From positions 687-62,023 of the forward strand of contig DLDA01000012.1 of NCBI GenBank assembly GCA_002480925.1: a DNA stretch of 61,337 bases, read 5' to 3'. Each line of letters opens with the position of its first letter. Positions within the stretch are counted from its first letter, which is position 1. Positions 17,360-26,126 of this stretch are shown piece after piece. The notes beneath the pieces are model-generated. The model did no database searches and was not told where the DNA came from. It was given only the letters and a program-made list of their open reading frames with translations. Both the position numbers and the translations under genes were made by a program. This stretch comes from Lachnospiraceae bacterium UBA7784 (GTDB taxonomy: Bacteria > Bacillota > Clostridia > Lachnospirales > Lachnospiraceae).

Positions 17360-18559
17360 TTATACGATATGATAGGCCACATCGGCGAACACTATCCTGT
17401 CCATCCTGTTAAGTCTCTGTCTCTTATTATAGGACAGGAGCTCTCCATTCAGATACGTCCCGTTCGTGGAATTAAGATCCTCAATGTAAAAATCTCCATC
17501 CTCCCTTGTGATCACAGCATGATGGCGGCTCACAACTGCCGAATGGAGGACTGCATCGTTTTCTCCCTCCTGACTTCCTATCCGAAACCTCCTGGTCTGT
17601 ATCTGATAGTTGTTCTCGGTTCCCTTCCCCTCATAGACCAGCAGTCCTTCAAAATGGTCCTTAGCCTCTTTCTGTTCCACAGCAGCATCTGCCTTTCTCA
17701 TAAATACAGTCTTTTGCCGAAGCTCTGTATCCGGATCAAATACAAAATCATCTGCTATATCAAAAGCCTCTTTCTTCTCTTCCCTGCTGCCCCTCTCCTT
17801 TTTTAGAAGCCTTGTGATTCCCGGAAACTTATCCATCAAAAGACCCTTCAGCTTATCCGAAAGCGACGGTTTATCCACTCTTTTCTTACTGACCGGCGGA
17901 TCTGCCGGTGTCTCGTCTTTAATAACATCGTTTTGAATCGGTTTTGCCTGGCCCTGTTCCTCCTCCCTTATGCTTATCATCCTTTCAGTAGATGGCATCA
18001 TATCCACAGGATCAGCCGTCTCCATCTCCTTCCTGATAGTTTCAGCCAGTTCATCAATGGTCACAGGATTCCGGCACATCTCATAAAGCCTGTAAACAAG
18101 CCTTGCCACCTGGTCCCTGGCATCGTCCACCTGATCCATATAAAATTCAAAGAATTTAAGCAGCTGACTGGCCGGGCTTTCATGCAGCAGCGGACAGTAG
18201 CATAGTCTGACATTCGGCTTATCCTCCCTGTCAAAATAGACCGCTCCCGGATCCATAAGTATATTCTCATCTCTTATCAGATACTGGGAAAGCAGGGAAA
18301 AGCCTCTTGCTATACTGCTTACTGCCATATAGAGATTCTCTATAGTGACTCCCTCGGTCCTTACTATATCCTTTAAGGACCTCAGGCCTGTAATGTCATA
18401 CCAGACCTGCATACCCCGGTCCAGCTCGACCATATAAAAGGATAGAAGCAGCCTCACAGAATTCTGTCTCAGCATCTCCTGCTCATATCCGCCCTCTCCT
18501 TCCTCTCCTGACAGAATCATATAGCTTCTGCTGGCGCTTCTCTGGTAGCTTACCTCCAT
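17360..18559 (-). CDS. DUF6382 and FHA domain protein of the Tad locus
   Basis: The N-terminal ~200 residues match the DUF6382 type common in Lachnospiraceae, with a protein-kinase-like helical look. A charged linker of about 100 residues follows. The last 80 residues form an FHA domain, with F-R-I-G-S, V-S-R-H-H-A, D-L-N-S-T-N-G-T-Y-L-N-G and V-F-A-D-V-A-Y. FHA domains bind phosphothreonine, so the protein probably senses a Ser/Thr kinase signal and ties pilus assembly to it. It is the last gene of the Tad operon and starts four bases after the small pseudopilin gene. Confidence 0.82.
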   Translation of the reverse strand: MEVSYQRSASRSYMILSGEEGEGGYEQEMLRQNSVRLLLSFYMVELDRGMQVWYDITGLRSLKDIVRTEGVTIENLYMAVSSIARGFSLLSQYLIRDENILMDPGAVYFDREDKPNVRLCYCPLLHESPASQLLKFFEFYMDQVDDARDQVARLVYRLYEMCRNPVTIDELAETIRKEMETADPVDMMPSTERMISIREEEQGQAKPIQNDVIKDETPADPPVSKKRVDKPSLSDKLKGLLMDKFPGITRLLKKERGSREEKKEAFDIADDFVFDPDTELRQKTVFMRKADAAVEQKEAKDHFEGLLVYEGKGTENNYQIQTRRFRIGSQEGENDAVLHSAVVSRHHAVITREDGDFYIEDLNSTNGTYLNGELLSYNKRQRLNRMDRIVFADVAYHIV

Positions 18560-18562
18560 CTC

Positions 18563-18799
18563 TCATTCCTCCTTTTTATCTCCCTTGTCAGTGATCTTTT
18601 CTGCCATATCCTTTGCGACAGCTATTTTCCTGAATTCAGAAACCGCATTTATTTCCGGCGGTTTCCTGTCTGATATTTCCTTATATGTCTCCCCATAGAG
18701 GCTTATGGTAAGCAGCAGTACTCCTATGAATATCAGAAGAGCCAGGCCGAACATCCAGGTCGCCTCCAGGGTCAGATATGCCTTTTTCTTTCTTTTCAT
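18563..18799 (-). CDS. Small TadE-like pseudopilin
   Basis: This 78-residue protein begins M-K-R-K-K-K-A-Y-L-T-L-E-A-T-W, followed by a 22-residue hydrophobic helix. The glutamate five residues into the hydrophobic stretch (L-T-L-E-A) is the class III prepilin pattern processed by the Tad prepilin peptidase. The start is set by GGAGGG four bases upstream of the ATG and overlaps the stop of the preceding peptidase-like gene. It is probably a minor pseudopilin that primes or scaffolds the Flp pilus. A longer in-frame ORF reaches back to 19039 but lies inside the peptidase gene and lacks support. Confidence 0.75.
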   Translation of the reverse strand: MKRKKKAYLTLEATWMFGLALLIFIGVLLLTISLYGETYKEISDRKPPEINAVSEFRKIAVAKDMAEKITDKGDKKEE

Positions 18800-19218
18800 G
18801 ATCCCTCCAGTAGCAGGCTTATCAGGGCGCCTGCTGTGATAAATGGTATAAATGGCAGCCTGTAGTCCTTCCCCTTCTTTAGGAAGGCTGCCGCAATAAA
18901 GGCAGCTGCTCCTGCCAGCAGACTTGATGTAAATATAAGGCAGATATTTCCAGCAAGACCCAGATAAGCTCCTGTAGATGCTATGACCATTCCGTCTGCT
19001 TCTCCCATTGTCTCCGGACAAAGCCTCGAAAACAGCCATATAATAAGACCGCAGGCCACTCCTCCTGCTGCATCCGCGACCGTAAGCCGTCTGCTTATGA
19101 GAAATGCTGCCAGACCGCTTGCCATAAAGATATACAGCAGGACCTGATGGACCTCCCTTTCCTTTATATCCTCTATGCTAAGGGCCAGAAGAAGGCTTAG
19201 CATTATCATGCGTTCCAT
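18796..19218 (-). CDS. Second prepilin-peptidase-like membrane protein (A24 family)
   Basis: This 140-residue protein has about five membrane helices. The first A24 motif is seen as S-I-E-D-I-K-E-R-E-V near residue 15, with the catalytic aspartate. The second, normally G-x-G-D, appears as G-E-A-D-G near residue 73, so the second aspartate is kept. It differs from the larger peptidase at the head of the operon and may process a different subset of pilins. GGGGGAG precedes the ATG, and the gene overlaps the end of the upstream pseudopilin gene by 41 bases. Confidence 0.72.
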   Translation of the reverse strand: MERMIMLSLLLALSIEDIKEREVHQVLLYIFMASGLAAFLISRRLTVADAAGGVACGLIIWLFSRLCPETMGEADGMVIASTGAYLGLAGNICLIFTSSLLAGAAAFIAAAFLKKGKDYRLPFIPFITAGALISLLLEGS

Positions 19219-19996
19219 GTCTCTCCCCCGATCCGCACTTGCTGCAGGGGCGGTATTTCTTTACCGCCTCCTCTCTGGTAAGTGTCTTTACAGTGCGCTT
19301 TAGCCTGCTGCATGACAAAGATGAATGTGCCCTGGTACCGTAATCAGTATAGTAGAACACTTCCGATATAGCATCACCACAGCTCTCACATGGATAGTAT
19401 TTATGACCGCTTTCGCTGCGGAGGCCGCCCAGGGCCGATACCTGGGCCGTATGGATCGAGAGCCTGATATAGGTACAGGAAAGACTTGTATGATATACGC
19501 TTCCATTCTCTGTCACATATACTATGCCTCCGTCCCCTTCTCCCTCTGCCGGATCAAATCCGTTCCACCGTCTGATACAGATCCTGTTTCCCAGCTCATA
19601 CCCTTTTTTGCCAAAAAGCCTCTGACCTGCGAGCAAAGGCATCAGATAGCCGGCTCTTACATCTATATCCTTCTCATTCACCTCAGTCTGTGCGAAATCG
19701 ATAAAGAGCAGGTCATGTGACAAGAATCCTGTGCTTACTCCGTTTTTCTTCAGGAGGGCCTTTGACGCAGCATAGACGCTTATCGGCGTTATTGCCTCCT
19801 TTTTCTCCCCTATAGTCACATCCCCTGCCAATGCCAGATGCGCGCTGCTCTGATAAACCGTGGCGAAAAGTCCCCACTGGAAGGACAGAGCGCGGAAGAT
19901 AAGCAGAAATACCAGCACAAAAAATGCGAATAACGGCAGAAGAGCTGCTGCTTCATAGGTATAGAATCCCTCTTTCCTGTTTTTTCTTTTTTTCAT
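19178..19996 (-). CDS. TadE-like pseudopilin with two C-terminal Cys/His modules
   Basis: This is a 272-residue protein. The N-terminus is a pseudopilin: basic residues, then G-F-Y-T-Y-E-A-A-A-L-L-P-L with a long hydrophobic helix. The outer part carries two related Cys/His modules. The first is Y-H-T-S-L-S-C-T-Y-I-R-L followed about 30 residues later by Y-Y-P-C-E-S-C-G. The second is A-H-S-S-L-S-C-S-R-L-K-R followed by Y-R-P-C-S-K-C-G. Each offers one His and three Cys, a likely metal site. On an exported pilus tip this would be an unusual metal-binding adhesin-like part. A 150-base gap separates it from the upstream DUF5702 gene, so it may have its own transcript. Confidence 0.75.
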   Translation of the reverse strand: MKKRKNRKEGFYTYEAAALLPLFAFFVLVFLLIFRALSFQWGLFATVYQSSAHLALAGDVTIGEKKEAITPISVYAASKALLKKNGVSTGFLSHDLLFIDFAQTEVNEKDIDVRAGYLMPLLAGQRLFGKKGYELGNRICIRRWNGFDPAEGEGDGGIVYVTENGSVYHTSLSCTYIRLSIHTAQVSALGGLRSESGHKYYPCESCGDAISEVFYYTDYGTRAHSSLSCSRLKRTVKTLTREEAVKKYRPCSKCGSGERHGTHDNAKPSSGP

Positions 19997-20147
19997 AAAA
20001 CCCTTAATAGTACGCTGCCCCGGAACGGTGCCCCTGCCATTAGTAAAAATGATTGAGGTTTCTGGAAAATGATGTATTCATGTGATTGCCTGACTGAAGG
20101 GAATTGTCAAATGTATCAGGGACACCCTTCAGGAACAGCGTCCATAT

Positions 20148-21734
20148 CTATTTCTTCTGGTCAAGATAGCTCATGCTGCACTTCTTCTCTATAGTAAGTA
20201 TAGGAAATGCCCTGTCATAAAGCCTGAATATAGAAAAGAATGCCGGTGCCGACTTATAGCTGTACTCTATATCTGCGCCTACTACCATCTGATCCATTGC
20301 CAGATTCCGGTAGTCCTCCTGCAGCCTGAGAGAATTTTCCAAAAGATCCAGACTTCTAAGGCCAAGCGTCTTCTCGCTCTGCGCAGCCGACATAGTAAGA
20401 AGATAACCCTCATAATCTATTCCCCCTGAACATTCCTTTGCCTTCCTCCTTACATCAAACCATGCTGCCAGCTCCAGCAGATTTCCTGTCGTCCACTGGG
20501 CACTTGTCTTTATAAGCGCGACCTTGCCTCCGGACAGGAGTCTCCTGACATCCAGAACGCTCTCCGTATAGGCCCAGGATGCTATAAGTCCCCATTTGAC
20601 TCCCTCTACTATTAGTGCATTTCCTGTCCATCCTGCAAGAGCAGTCGCAAGAGACTGGGCCTGTGCCACCTTTGATGCATCTGAGAGGAGACTTACCATA
20701 TTTTCTGCCTCCCTCAGAGCCAGGAGTCTGGTGACTACTGCTGTCAGGTTCTTCTGATCCGAGTCCTTGCCGCAGAGCACATATTCCCACTCATATTTAA
20801 GCCCGTCATGACCGTAGTCTTTCCTGTAGCTTGAGAAATGGGTAAGCTCATAGTCTGCAAAAAGCGCCCTTTCTGCAAGGCTAAGCGGCTCTGTGCTTCC
20901 CCTGTTCCCTCTTGCCAGCGGCCGCTTCGATACTGCATCAGAAAGATCTATCTTTTTGGATGAGACCCTGGATGTATCCTCAAGCACCTGACCTAGTATG
21001 GACTTGTTCATCCAGCTGGTCACATCGTCCATAGGATTATCAAGGTCCTCCGCCTTCTTTGCTCCGTCAAGATCCACCTCTGTATTTTCTGTTTTCTCTG
21101 CAGTGGTAACCGATAGAGGTACTGCCATTATCCTCTCATCTGCTTTCGTACCCCTGGCAGCTTCCTTCTTGTCCTTCTCTGCTCCCTTTTTTATCTCCTC
21201 GGATTCCTTCAGGGCATCCCTTCCGGCCTGCATCAGCTCATCTACCGATCCGTTTTTCCCCGAATCAGCCTCTACCTGCCTGTTCCTGTCGACTATAGCA
21301 TTCAGGGCCTGCTCAGGCAGCTCGTTCTTCTGCTGAAGAGCCGCCTGCTTCAGAAATGCCCTGCCGTTATCATCAGTCAGAAGCCCATACTTAGAGACCT
21401 GGCACTTGTCTGTGAGCAGCTGATAGAGATCCTTCCCCGGTGTATCAGGAGAGGTCCCGTTCTTTTCCAGATATACCCTTATCCTGCCCTCCATGACAGC
21501 CAGATCGGCACCGCCTCCGCTGCCATAGGAAGCATCCACGGCAAGTATCCTGTAATTATCCCATAGATACCTGTTATAATCCGCAAAGAGGCTCATCGTA
21601 CCTATATCCGATACCGCCTCTGCCTTCTGCCTCTGTCCCTTAAATCTGGCAAGATCGAGAAGCAGAAAGGTAAGAAGCAGCACCGTCGCAAGAGAAAGCG
21701 CCAGGAATACAGTAATGCTCCCCTTCCTTTTCAT
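20148..21734 (-). CDS. DUF5702 protein of the Tad locus (TadG-like)
   Basis: This 528-residue protein has an N-terminal export/anchor helix (K-R-K-G-S-I-T-V-F-L-A-L-S-L-A, then a long hydrophobic run to about residue 27) and a large extracellular region. The start resembles TadG/TadE-type proteins and the whole matches the DUF5702 type found in Tad loci of Lachnospiraceae. The middle (about 180-250) is Lys/Glu-rich and low in complexity. Its position right after the Flp pilin, with a four-base overlap, supports a structural or assembly role in the pilus at the cell surface. The exact role of the family is not known. Confidence 0.78.
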   Translation of the reverse strand: MKRKGSITVFLALSLATVLLLTFLLLDLARFKGQRQKAEAVSDIGTMSLFADYNRYLWDNYRILAVDASYGSGGGADLAVMEGRIRVYLEKNGTSPDTPGKDLYQLLTDKCQVSKYGLLTDDNGRAFLKQAALQQKNELPEQALNAIVDRNRQVEADSGKNGSVDELMQAGRDALKESEEIKKGAEKDKKEAARGTKADERIMAVPLSVTTAEKTENTEVDLDGAKKAEDLDNPMDDVTSWMNKSILGQVLEDTSRVSSKKIDLSDAVSKRPLARGNRGSTEPLSLAERALFADYELTHFSSYRKDYGHDGLKYEWEYVLCGKDSDQKNLTAVVTRLLALREAENMVSLLSDASKVAQAQSLATALAGWTGNALIVEGVKWGLIASWAYTESVLDVRRLLSGGKVALIKTSAQWTTGNLLELAAWFDVRRKAKECSGGIDYEGYLLTMSAAQSEKTLGLRSLDLLENSLRLQEDYRNLAMDQMVVGADIEYSYKSAPAFFSIFRLYDRAFPILTIEKKCSMSYLDQKK

Positions 21735-21916
21735 TTGTCAGGCTCTGTGCTTATGACATCGCTTCCTCTTTCGTTGATCTTGTTCAGCGCATTGCTGACC
21801 ACTTCCTTGATCTTGTTTCGAAACATTACCACCAGAACTACTATTATGACAAGAAGCAGCACTACCTCTACCGTGCCTATGCCGTCCTCCTCCTCTATAA
21901 AGCTCTTAAATTCCAT
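21731..21916 (-). CDS. Flp-type IVb pilin
   Basis: This 61-residue pilin has a short acidic leader (M-E-F-K-S-F-I-E-E-E-D), then the cleavage and Flp motif G-I-G-T-V-E-V-V followed by a 16-residue hydrophobic helix and a charged tail. The glutamate at mature position about five is the one methylated or needed for assembly in class IVb pilins. It is the main candidate for the pilus shaft subunit. It lies between the tadC-like gene and the DUF5702 gene. A ribosome binding site (AGGAGG) precedes the ATG. Confidence 0.88.
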   Translation of the reverse strand: MEFKSFIEEEDGIGTVEVVLLLVIIVVLVVMFRNKIKEVVSNALNKINERGSDVISTEPDK

Positions 21917-21940
21917 AACATCCTCCTTTTCTGCGCCGAT

Positions 21941-23203
21941 CTATTGCATCTGCATAAAGGCAGGTATCATCAGCGCTATAAATATGACTCCGAGCAGCCC
22001 TATCATAGGCAGAAGAAGCTTTACGGACGCCTCCTCCCCTGCGATCCGGGCGTCCATCCTCCTCTTCTCCATGGCTTCTCTCTCCTCCTGCTCCATCTGA
22101 TCCCTGAGCTCTCCATTCCCCTTTCTCCTGCACTGGGCAAGCATCATGGACAGCTTGCGGAATCCCTTGTTCCTAAGCGAATCTCCAAACGCGTTTATTG
22201 CATTTTCCTCATCCTCTCCGTCCCTTATACTCCTGTTCATCTGAAGAAGCGCCTCATAGGCCGGCCTCCTCGGATGTCCCCTTGCTACAGATATCTGATA
22301 GGCCCTTCCGACCTGCTCAAAGGCCTGTCTGACCGAAAAGCCGGCTCCTATATACATTGACAGGGCTGAAACCATCTTGGGATAATCAAGCGATATTTCC
22401 TTCTGTCTGGCCTTCTCCAGATCCCTTGCCCGAAATGTGATATAGAAATAATAAAGCCCTGCCGCAAAGGCCATGAGTATAGTAAGCTTTAATCCCTCAT
22501 CCTCATGCTTCTCCGTAAAGCTTACGCTTCTGCCGTTTATAGTCTCCGGAAGCACCAGGTAGCTCCCCTCGGGATCTGCTGCATCTGCCGCATCAAGTGC
22601 CTTGCTAAGATAATAGGAAAAGCCCATATCTGCATCCGGCGGGACCGGAACTGCTTTTACTGTGAGCTCGATCAGGCTGCTCCTATCCTGACATGACAGA
22701 AGCCCCCTTAGTCTTACCTCGGTCGGTGATTCCACCGCACTGTTGTATATCTTCCCTTCGCTGTCAAATATACCCTGAGGACTTATCTCCCATTCGGCGC
22801 TGACCGATCCCTGATATCTGGAACCAAGCAAGAGGTCCCTGTATACAGTCTCACTGCTTTCATTTTCTCCCAGATAGGTTTCCTTTATCTCTCTTTCCGC
22901 CTGCTTTAGCTTCCTTTCCGACTCCTTATCAGACAGCCTTCTGGCCGATATGCTTATATCGACCTCCTCCTCTTTTTCTCCACTTCTTGCCTTTATATCC
23001 CTGTGAGCTGTCGCCCCGGCAGCCTCCGGCCGCCTGAGCTTTTTTACTACCGCATTTCCTGAGCCGCTTGTAAGGCTTATCAGTGACCCCACTATCTCAA
23101 GGCCTATGATACAGGCCAGAAGCTTTCCCGGTATCTTCTTCCCTCTTTTCCCGATGAAGAAGACTGCGACGGCAGTAAAGATTGTTATGAATATAGCTAT
23201 CAT
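21941..23203 (-). CDS. TadC-like inner-membrane platform protein (T2SS F family)
   Basis: This 420-residue protein has N-terminal membrane segments (about 1-50), a long extracytoplasmic region of about 200 residues that is larger than in typical TadC, and a C-terminal type II secretion F domain. The F domain shows D-Y-P-K-M-V-S-A-L-S-M-Y-I-G-A-G, A-F-E-Q-V-G-R-A-Y and a last hydrophobic helix. With the TadB-like protein next door it forms the membrane platform on which the ATPase drives pilus growth. The insert is unusual and may be specific to this clade. The gene follows the tadB-like gene after 13 bases. Confidence 0.82.
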   Translation of the reverse strand: MIAIFITIFTAVAVFFIGKRGKKIPGKLLACIIGLEIVGSLISLTSGSGNAVVKKLRRPEAAGATAHRDIKARSGEKEEEVDISISARRLSDKESERKLKQAEREIKETYLGENESSETVYRDLLLGSRYQGSVSAEWEISPQGIFDSEGKIYNSAVESPTEVRLRGLLSCQDRSSLIELTVKAVPVPPDADMGFSYYLSKALDAADAADPEGSYLVLPETINGRSVSFTEKHEDEGLKLTILMAFAAGLYYFYITFRARDLEKARQKEISLDYPKMVSALSMYIGAGFSVRQAFEQVGRAYQISVARGHPRRPAYEALLQMNRSIRDGEDEENAINAFGDSLRNKGFRKLSMMLAQCRRKGNGELRDQMEQEEREAMEKRRMDARIAGEEASVKLLLPMIGLLGVIFIALMIPAFMQMQ

Positions 23204-23216
23204 TCCATTCCCCCTG

Positions 23217-23987
23217 TCATACCCTTATCCTTGTTATCCTTTTGCCAAAGTATAGGCATACCGCATAGAGAATCAGACACCCTGTCATAGTCCCTATTCC
23301 CAGGACATTGCCGTAGGCCGCCCCTATGAACTCAGGCGCCGAAAGCTTCATATATCCAAGGATACCCAGCGGCATGACTGCCATGACCTTAAGCTCCATC
23401 TGCTGCTGGGCTATTGCGGTTCTTATCTCCTGCTTTACCTCGACCCTCTTTGATATCCTCTCGGTGGATTTCCTGATATTGCTGACATACTCTCCGCCCA
23501 ACCTCTTACCGAAGCTGAATATCATGGCAAAATCATTTAAGTCCTCATTATCGAACTTCTCTGACAGCTCTGTAAATGCCTTCTCGACCGGCGTCCTGAG
23601 CCTGACCTTGCTGCACAGCTCCACTATATGGTCTCTTAATATGCTTTTCTCTCCGTAGAGCATCCTAAGGCTCTCCCCCGCCTCCGCAAATGCATGCTCT
23701 ATCGAATACCCTGTCTGCAGGGCACCTGTTATCGAGGTAAACATCTCCCTGTATTCCAGCTCGAGCTGCTTTTCGAACTCTTCCCCGGCCTCGTTTTTCA
23801 TTCTTTTCGAATTCAGGAAAAGGATGGCCGGAAATATGATAAGCCCTATTATACTATCATAAAATATCCAGACCAGAAGAACGGTCACTCCTATGCTTTC
23901 CGCGACCAGAATAAGCCTTTTCCTTCCTGATAAAGTCCTGCCATCGATAATTTCTGTGTGTGGCGCAGACTTCCGGTCTTCTCCCAT
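23217..23987 (-). CDS. TadB-like inner-membrane platform protein (T2SS F family)
   Basis: This 256-residue protein has two N-terminal membrane helices (about 24-60), the F domain (E-M-F-T-S-I-T-G-A-L-Q-T-G-Y-S-I-E-H-A-F) and C-terminal helices. It pairs with the TadC-like protein in the Flp assembly platform. The chosen ATG lies 97 bases inside the ATPase gene; GGAGGAGAAAAGGGAGG just before it supports this start. So large an overlap is uncommon, and a later start would cut into the first membrane helix. Confidence 0.82.
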   Translation of the reverse strand: MGEDRKSAPHTEIIDGRTLSGRKRLILVAESIGVTVLLVWIFYDSIIGLIIFPAILFLNSKRMKNEAGEEFEKQLELEYREMFTSITGALQTGYSIEHAFAEAGESLRMLYGEKSILRDHIVELCSKVRLRTPVEKAFTELSEKFDNEDLNDFAMIFSFGKRLGGEYVSNIRKSTERISKRVEVKQEIRTAIAQQQMELKVMAVMPLGILGYMKLSAPEFIGAAYGNVLGIGTMTGCLILYAVCLYFGKRITRIRV

Positions 23988-25141
23988 CCTCCCTTTTCTC
24001 CTCCTCTGTACTTATATATAGTCTCTGTGACTATCTCCCCATTCTCCATACCTATTATCTCTGACACCTCAAGAAGCTTCCTGCTCCTGTCTGCAAGCCT
24101 TCCCAGATGCACCAGCACATCTATCCCCGATGCTATCTGTGACCTTATGGCTGTGACCGGAAGCTCCACCGATCCCATCAGCACCATTACCTCAAGCCTT
24201 GAGAGCATATCCCTGGCCGAATTGGCGTGCCCTGTAGACATGGAGCCGTCATGCCCTGTATTGCTAGCCTGCAGCATTTCCAGTGCCTCTGCCCCTCTGC
24301 ACTCTCCAACTATTATACGGTCCGGTCTCATGCGGAGGCTTGCCCTTACAAGGTCTCTTATCGTGACCTCCAGGTTTCCCTCCAGGTTCTTATCCCGGGC
24401 CTCAAGTCTTACAAGGTTGTCAAGACCGATAAGCTGAAGCTCGGCTGAGTCCTCTATCGTTATGACTCGCTCAGCCGGCGGGATAAATTCTGTAAGAGCA
24501 TTAAGGAAGGTAGTCTTGCCACTTCCTGTCCCTCCGCTGATAAAGATATTGTATCTGGCCCTTACTAAAAGCTTAAGGAAATCGACTATCTCCTGGCTTA
24601 TCGATCCAAAAGACAGGAGCCGTTCCATAGTGATCGCCTCCTTGGGAAAGCGTCTTATGGTAATGATCCCCTGGCTTAGAGCTACCGGAGGCAGGATAAT
24701 ATTTATCCTTGAGCCATCCGGAAGTCTGGTATCGACTATTGGCGATGACTCGTTTATTATCTTGTTCTGCTCGGCCGCTATCTGCTGGATCACATCAGAG
24801 AGCTTTTCAGGTGAAGAGAACCTGAGCGGGCTTCTGTAGAGCCTCCCTGCCTTCTCAACGAAGATATTATCAGGACCGTTTACCATTATCTCTGTTATGT
24901 CAGGATCCTCAAGGAGCTCCTGAAGCACATCAAGTCTGCGAAGAGAATTGAATATCCTCTTTTCCATCGCCAGCCTCTGATGAAGCGGGATAGCATTATC
25001 ATGTCCCTCGATAAGGAGCCTTTCTCTTATGTGCTCCCTTATCTCCTGGTCACTTAGGTCCCTGCTCAGATCCGCCTCCCCTATTATCTCCTCGCGGATC
25101 CTTTCAGCCAGCTGTCTGTTTTTTTCAGAGAGCTGCTCCAT
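23891..25141 (-). CDS. cpaF: Tad pilus assembly ATPase (CpaF/TadA type)
   Basis: This secretion ATPase of the type II/IV superfamily, 416 residues, powers Flp pilus assembly from the cytoplasmic face. Walker A is G-G-T-G-S-G-K-T-T-F near residue 215. The Asp box follows as T-I-E-D-S-A-E-L-Q, then Walker B in I-I-V-G-E-C-R-G-A-E-A, and the His box T-G-H-D-G-S-M-S-T-G-H-A-N. The N-terminal half carries the usual D-P-D-I-T-E-I-M-V-N-G segment. I start it at the ATG with GGGAG eight bases upstream; an in-frame TTG seven codons earlier is possible. It overlaps the TadZ-like gene by 17 bases. Confidence 0.93.
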   Translation of the reverse strand: MEQLSEKNRQLAERIREEIIGEADLSRDLSDQEIREHIRERLLIEGHDNAIPLHQRLAMEKRIFNSLRRLDVLQELLEDPDITEIMVNGPDNIFVEKAGRLYRSPLRFSSPEKLSDVIQQIAAEQNKIINESSPIVDTRLPDGSRINIILPPVALSQGIITIRRFPKEAITMERLLSFGSISQEIVDFLKLLVRARYNIFISGGTGSGKTTFLNALTEFIPPAERVITIEDSAELQLIGLDNLVRLEARDKNLEGNLEVTIRDLVRASLRMRPDRIIVGECRGAEALEMLQASNTGHDGSMSTGHANSARDMLSRLEVMVLMGSVELPVTAIRSQIASGIDVLVHLGRLADRSRKLLEVSEIIGMENGEIVTETIYKYRGGEKGGWEKTGSLRHTQKLSMAGLYQEGKGLFWSRKA

Positions 25142-26126
25142 TTGTAAACTCCCTGCGGACAAAGCTTCCTAAGTTCCCATTCATCATAGCACTGGCCTGT
25201 GGTATGCTGCCTGCTCCTGCCTGAGCCGACATAGGCAAAAGCATCTGGGAGCATTTTTCCATAAGTCCCTCTACACTGAGCCTTCTGGTAAACTCTCTCA
25301 TGCTGTGAGCATAGTACTCACCCGGCTTTCCCAGAAGCAGGATATCGTCCGCAGCATGGAGGATCTCATCCATTCCGTTTACAGACGAATCCATAAGCAT
25401 TATCACCTGGTCGAACTCTGACCGTCTGATATTATCTATAAGAGCGATCCACTGATCAGGAGTCACTGCCGCAAGTGCCGAAAGTCCCTTCATAGGTGCC
25501 AGATAATAAAAGTTCTCATAGAAGCCGAGGAAATCGGTCATATTGCCGTCCGGCGAATCAAGTCCTGCTATATGATAGAGATAATCGCCCAGGTCCCTTG
25601 TAAGCTCCCTTTCGAGCAGCCGTCCAAGGATCGATATATCCTCCATATCAACAAGCAGGGTCTGTTGGCTTTCTCCGATGATCTTTGCCATAGAAAGAGA
25701 AAACGGAAGCGACAGCTCATGGTGCATCGGTGAAAAGATGACCCTCAGATGCTGAGTGGCATTCTCTCTTATCTCCCTGCCCTCCCCCTCCGGTCTGGCA
25801 TTTACTGCCTTTCTCATCTGTTCTATGAATGTACTCATATTCTGGAACTTATAGATCCTCTCATACTCGCTTTCCCCCTCGCTCTGAGAATCGCTCAGAT
25901 ACAGTATCCTGTCAAACTGCCGCTTCCTTTGCGGCTGCCTCCTAAGGCCATCGATGAACTCCCCTGTAAGCAGAGCAAGCGCGAAATCATTTTCCTCCCC
26001 CAGAAACCTTGCCACATCCGTATACCCGGTGACCTCATACTGGTTTCCAGTACCTATCAGATACTTTACCAGAGCATTCAGATAGCTTTGATCCGTGTCA
26101 GCTATAAGAAGTCTTATCTTCTTCAT
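25125..26126 (-). CDS. TadZ/CpaE-like localisation protein with a degenerate ATPase domain
   Basis: This 333-residue protein starts with a receiver-like domain (K-K-I-R-L-L-I-A-D-T-D) of about 110 residues, as in TadZ/CpaE, and continues with a MinD-like ATPase fold. Where a K-G-G-V-G-K-T Walker A loop is expected there is F-S-P-M-H-H-E-L-S-L, so nucleotide binding is doubtful. The later strand Q-T-L-L-V-D-M-E resembles the MinD-type acidic motif. TadZ proteins place the pilus machine at the cell pole; atypical Walker A loops are known in the family. The start uses the ATG with AAAGGAG upstream rather than the earlier in-frame codon. Confidence 0.78.
   Translation of the reverse strand: MKKIRLLIADTDQSYLNALVKYLIGTGNQYEVTGYTDVARFLGEENDFALALLTGEFIDGLRRQPQRKRQFDRILYLSDSQSEGESEYERIYKFQNMSTFIEQMRKAVNARPEGEGREIRENATQHLRVIFSPMHHELSLPFSLSMAKIIGESQQTLLVDMEDISILGRLLERELTRDLGDYLYHIAGLDSPDGNMTDFLGFYENFYYLAPMKGLSALAAVTPDQWIALIDNIRRSEFDQVIMLMDSSVNGMDEILHAADDILLLGKPGEYYAHSMREFTRRLSVEGLMEKCSQMLLPMSAQAGAGSIPQASAMMNGNLGSFVRREFTNGAAL

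Noticed and set aside
18800..19039. Longer N-terminus for the small pseudopilin
   Set aside because: The extra part is an alternate-frame reading of the peptidase-like gene; the shorter start has a strong binding site and a proper pilin leader.
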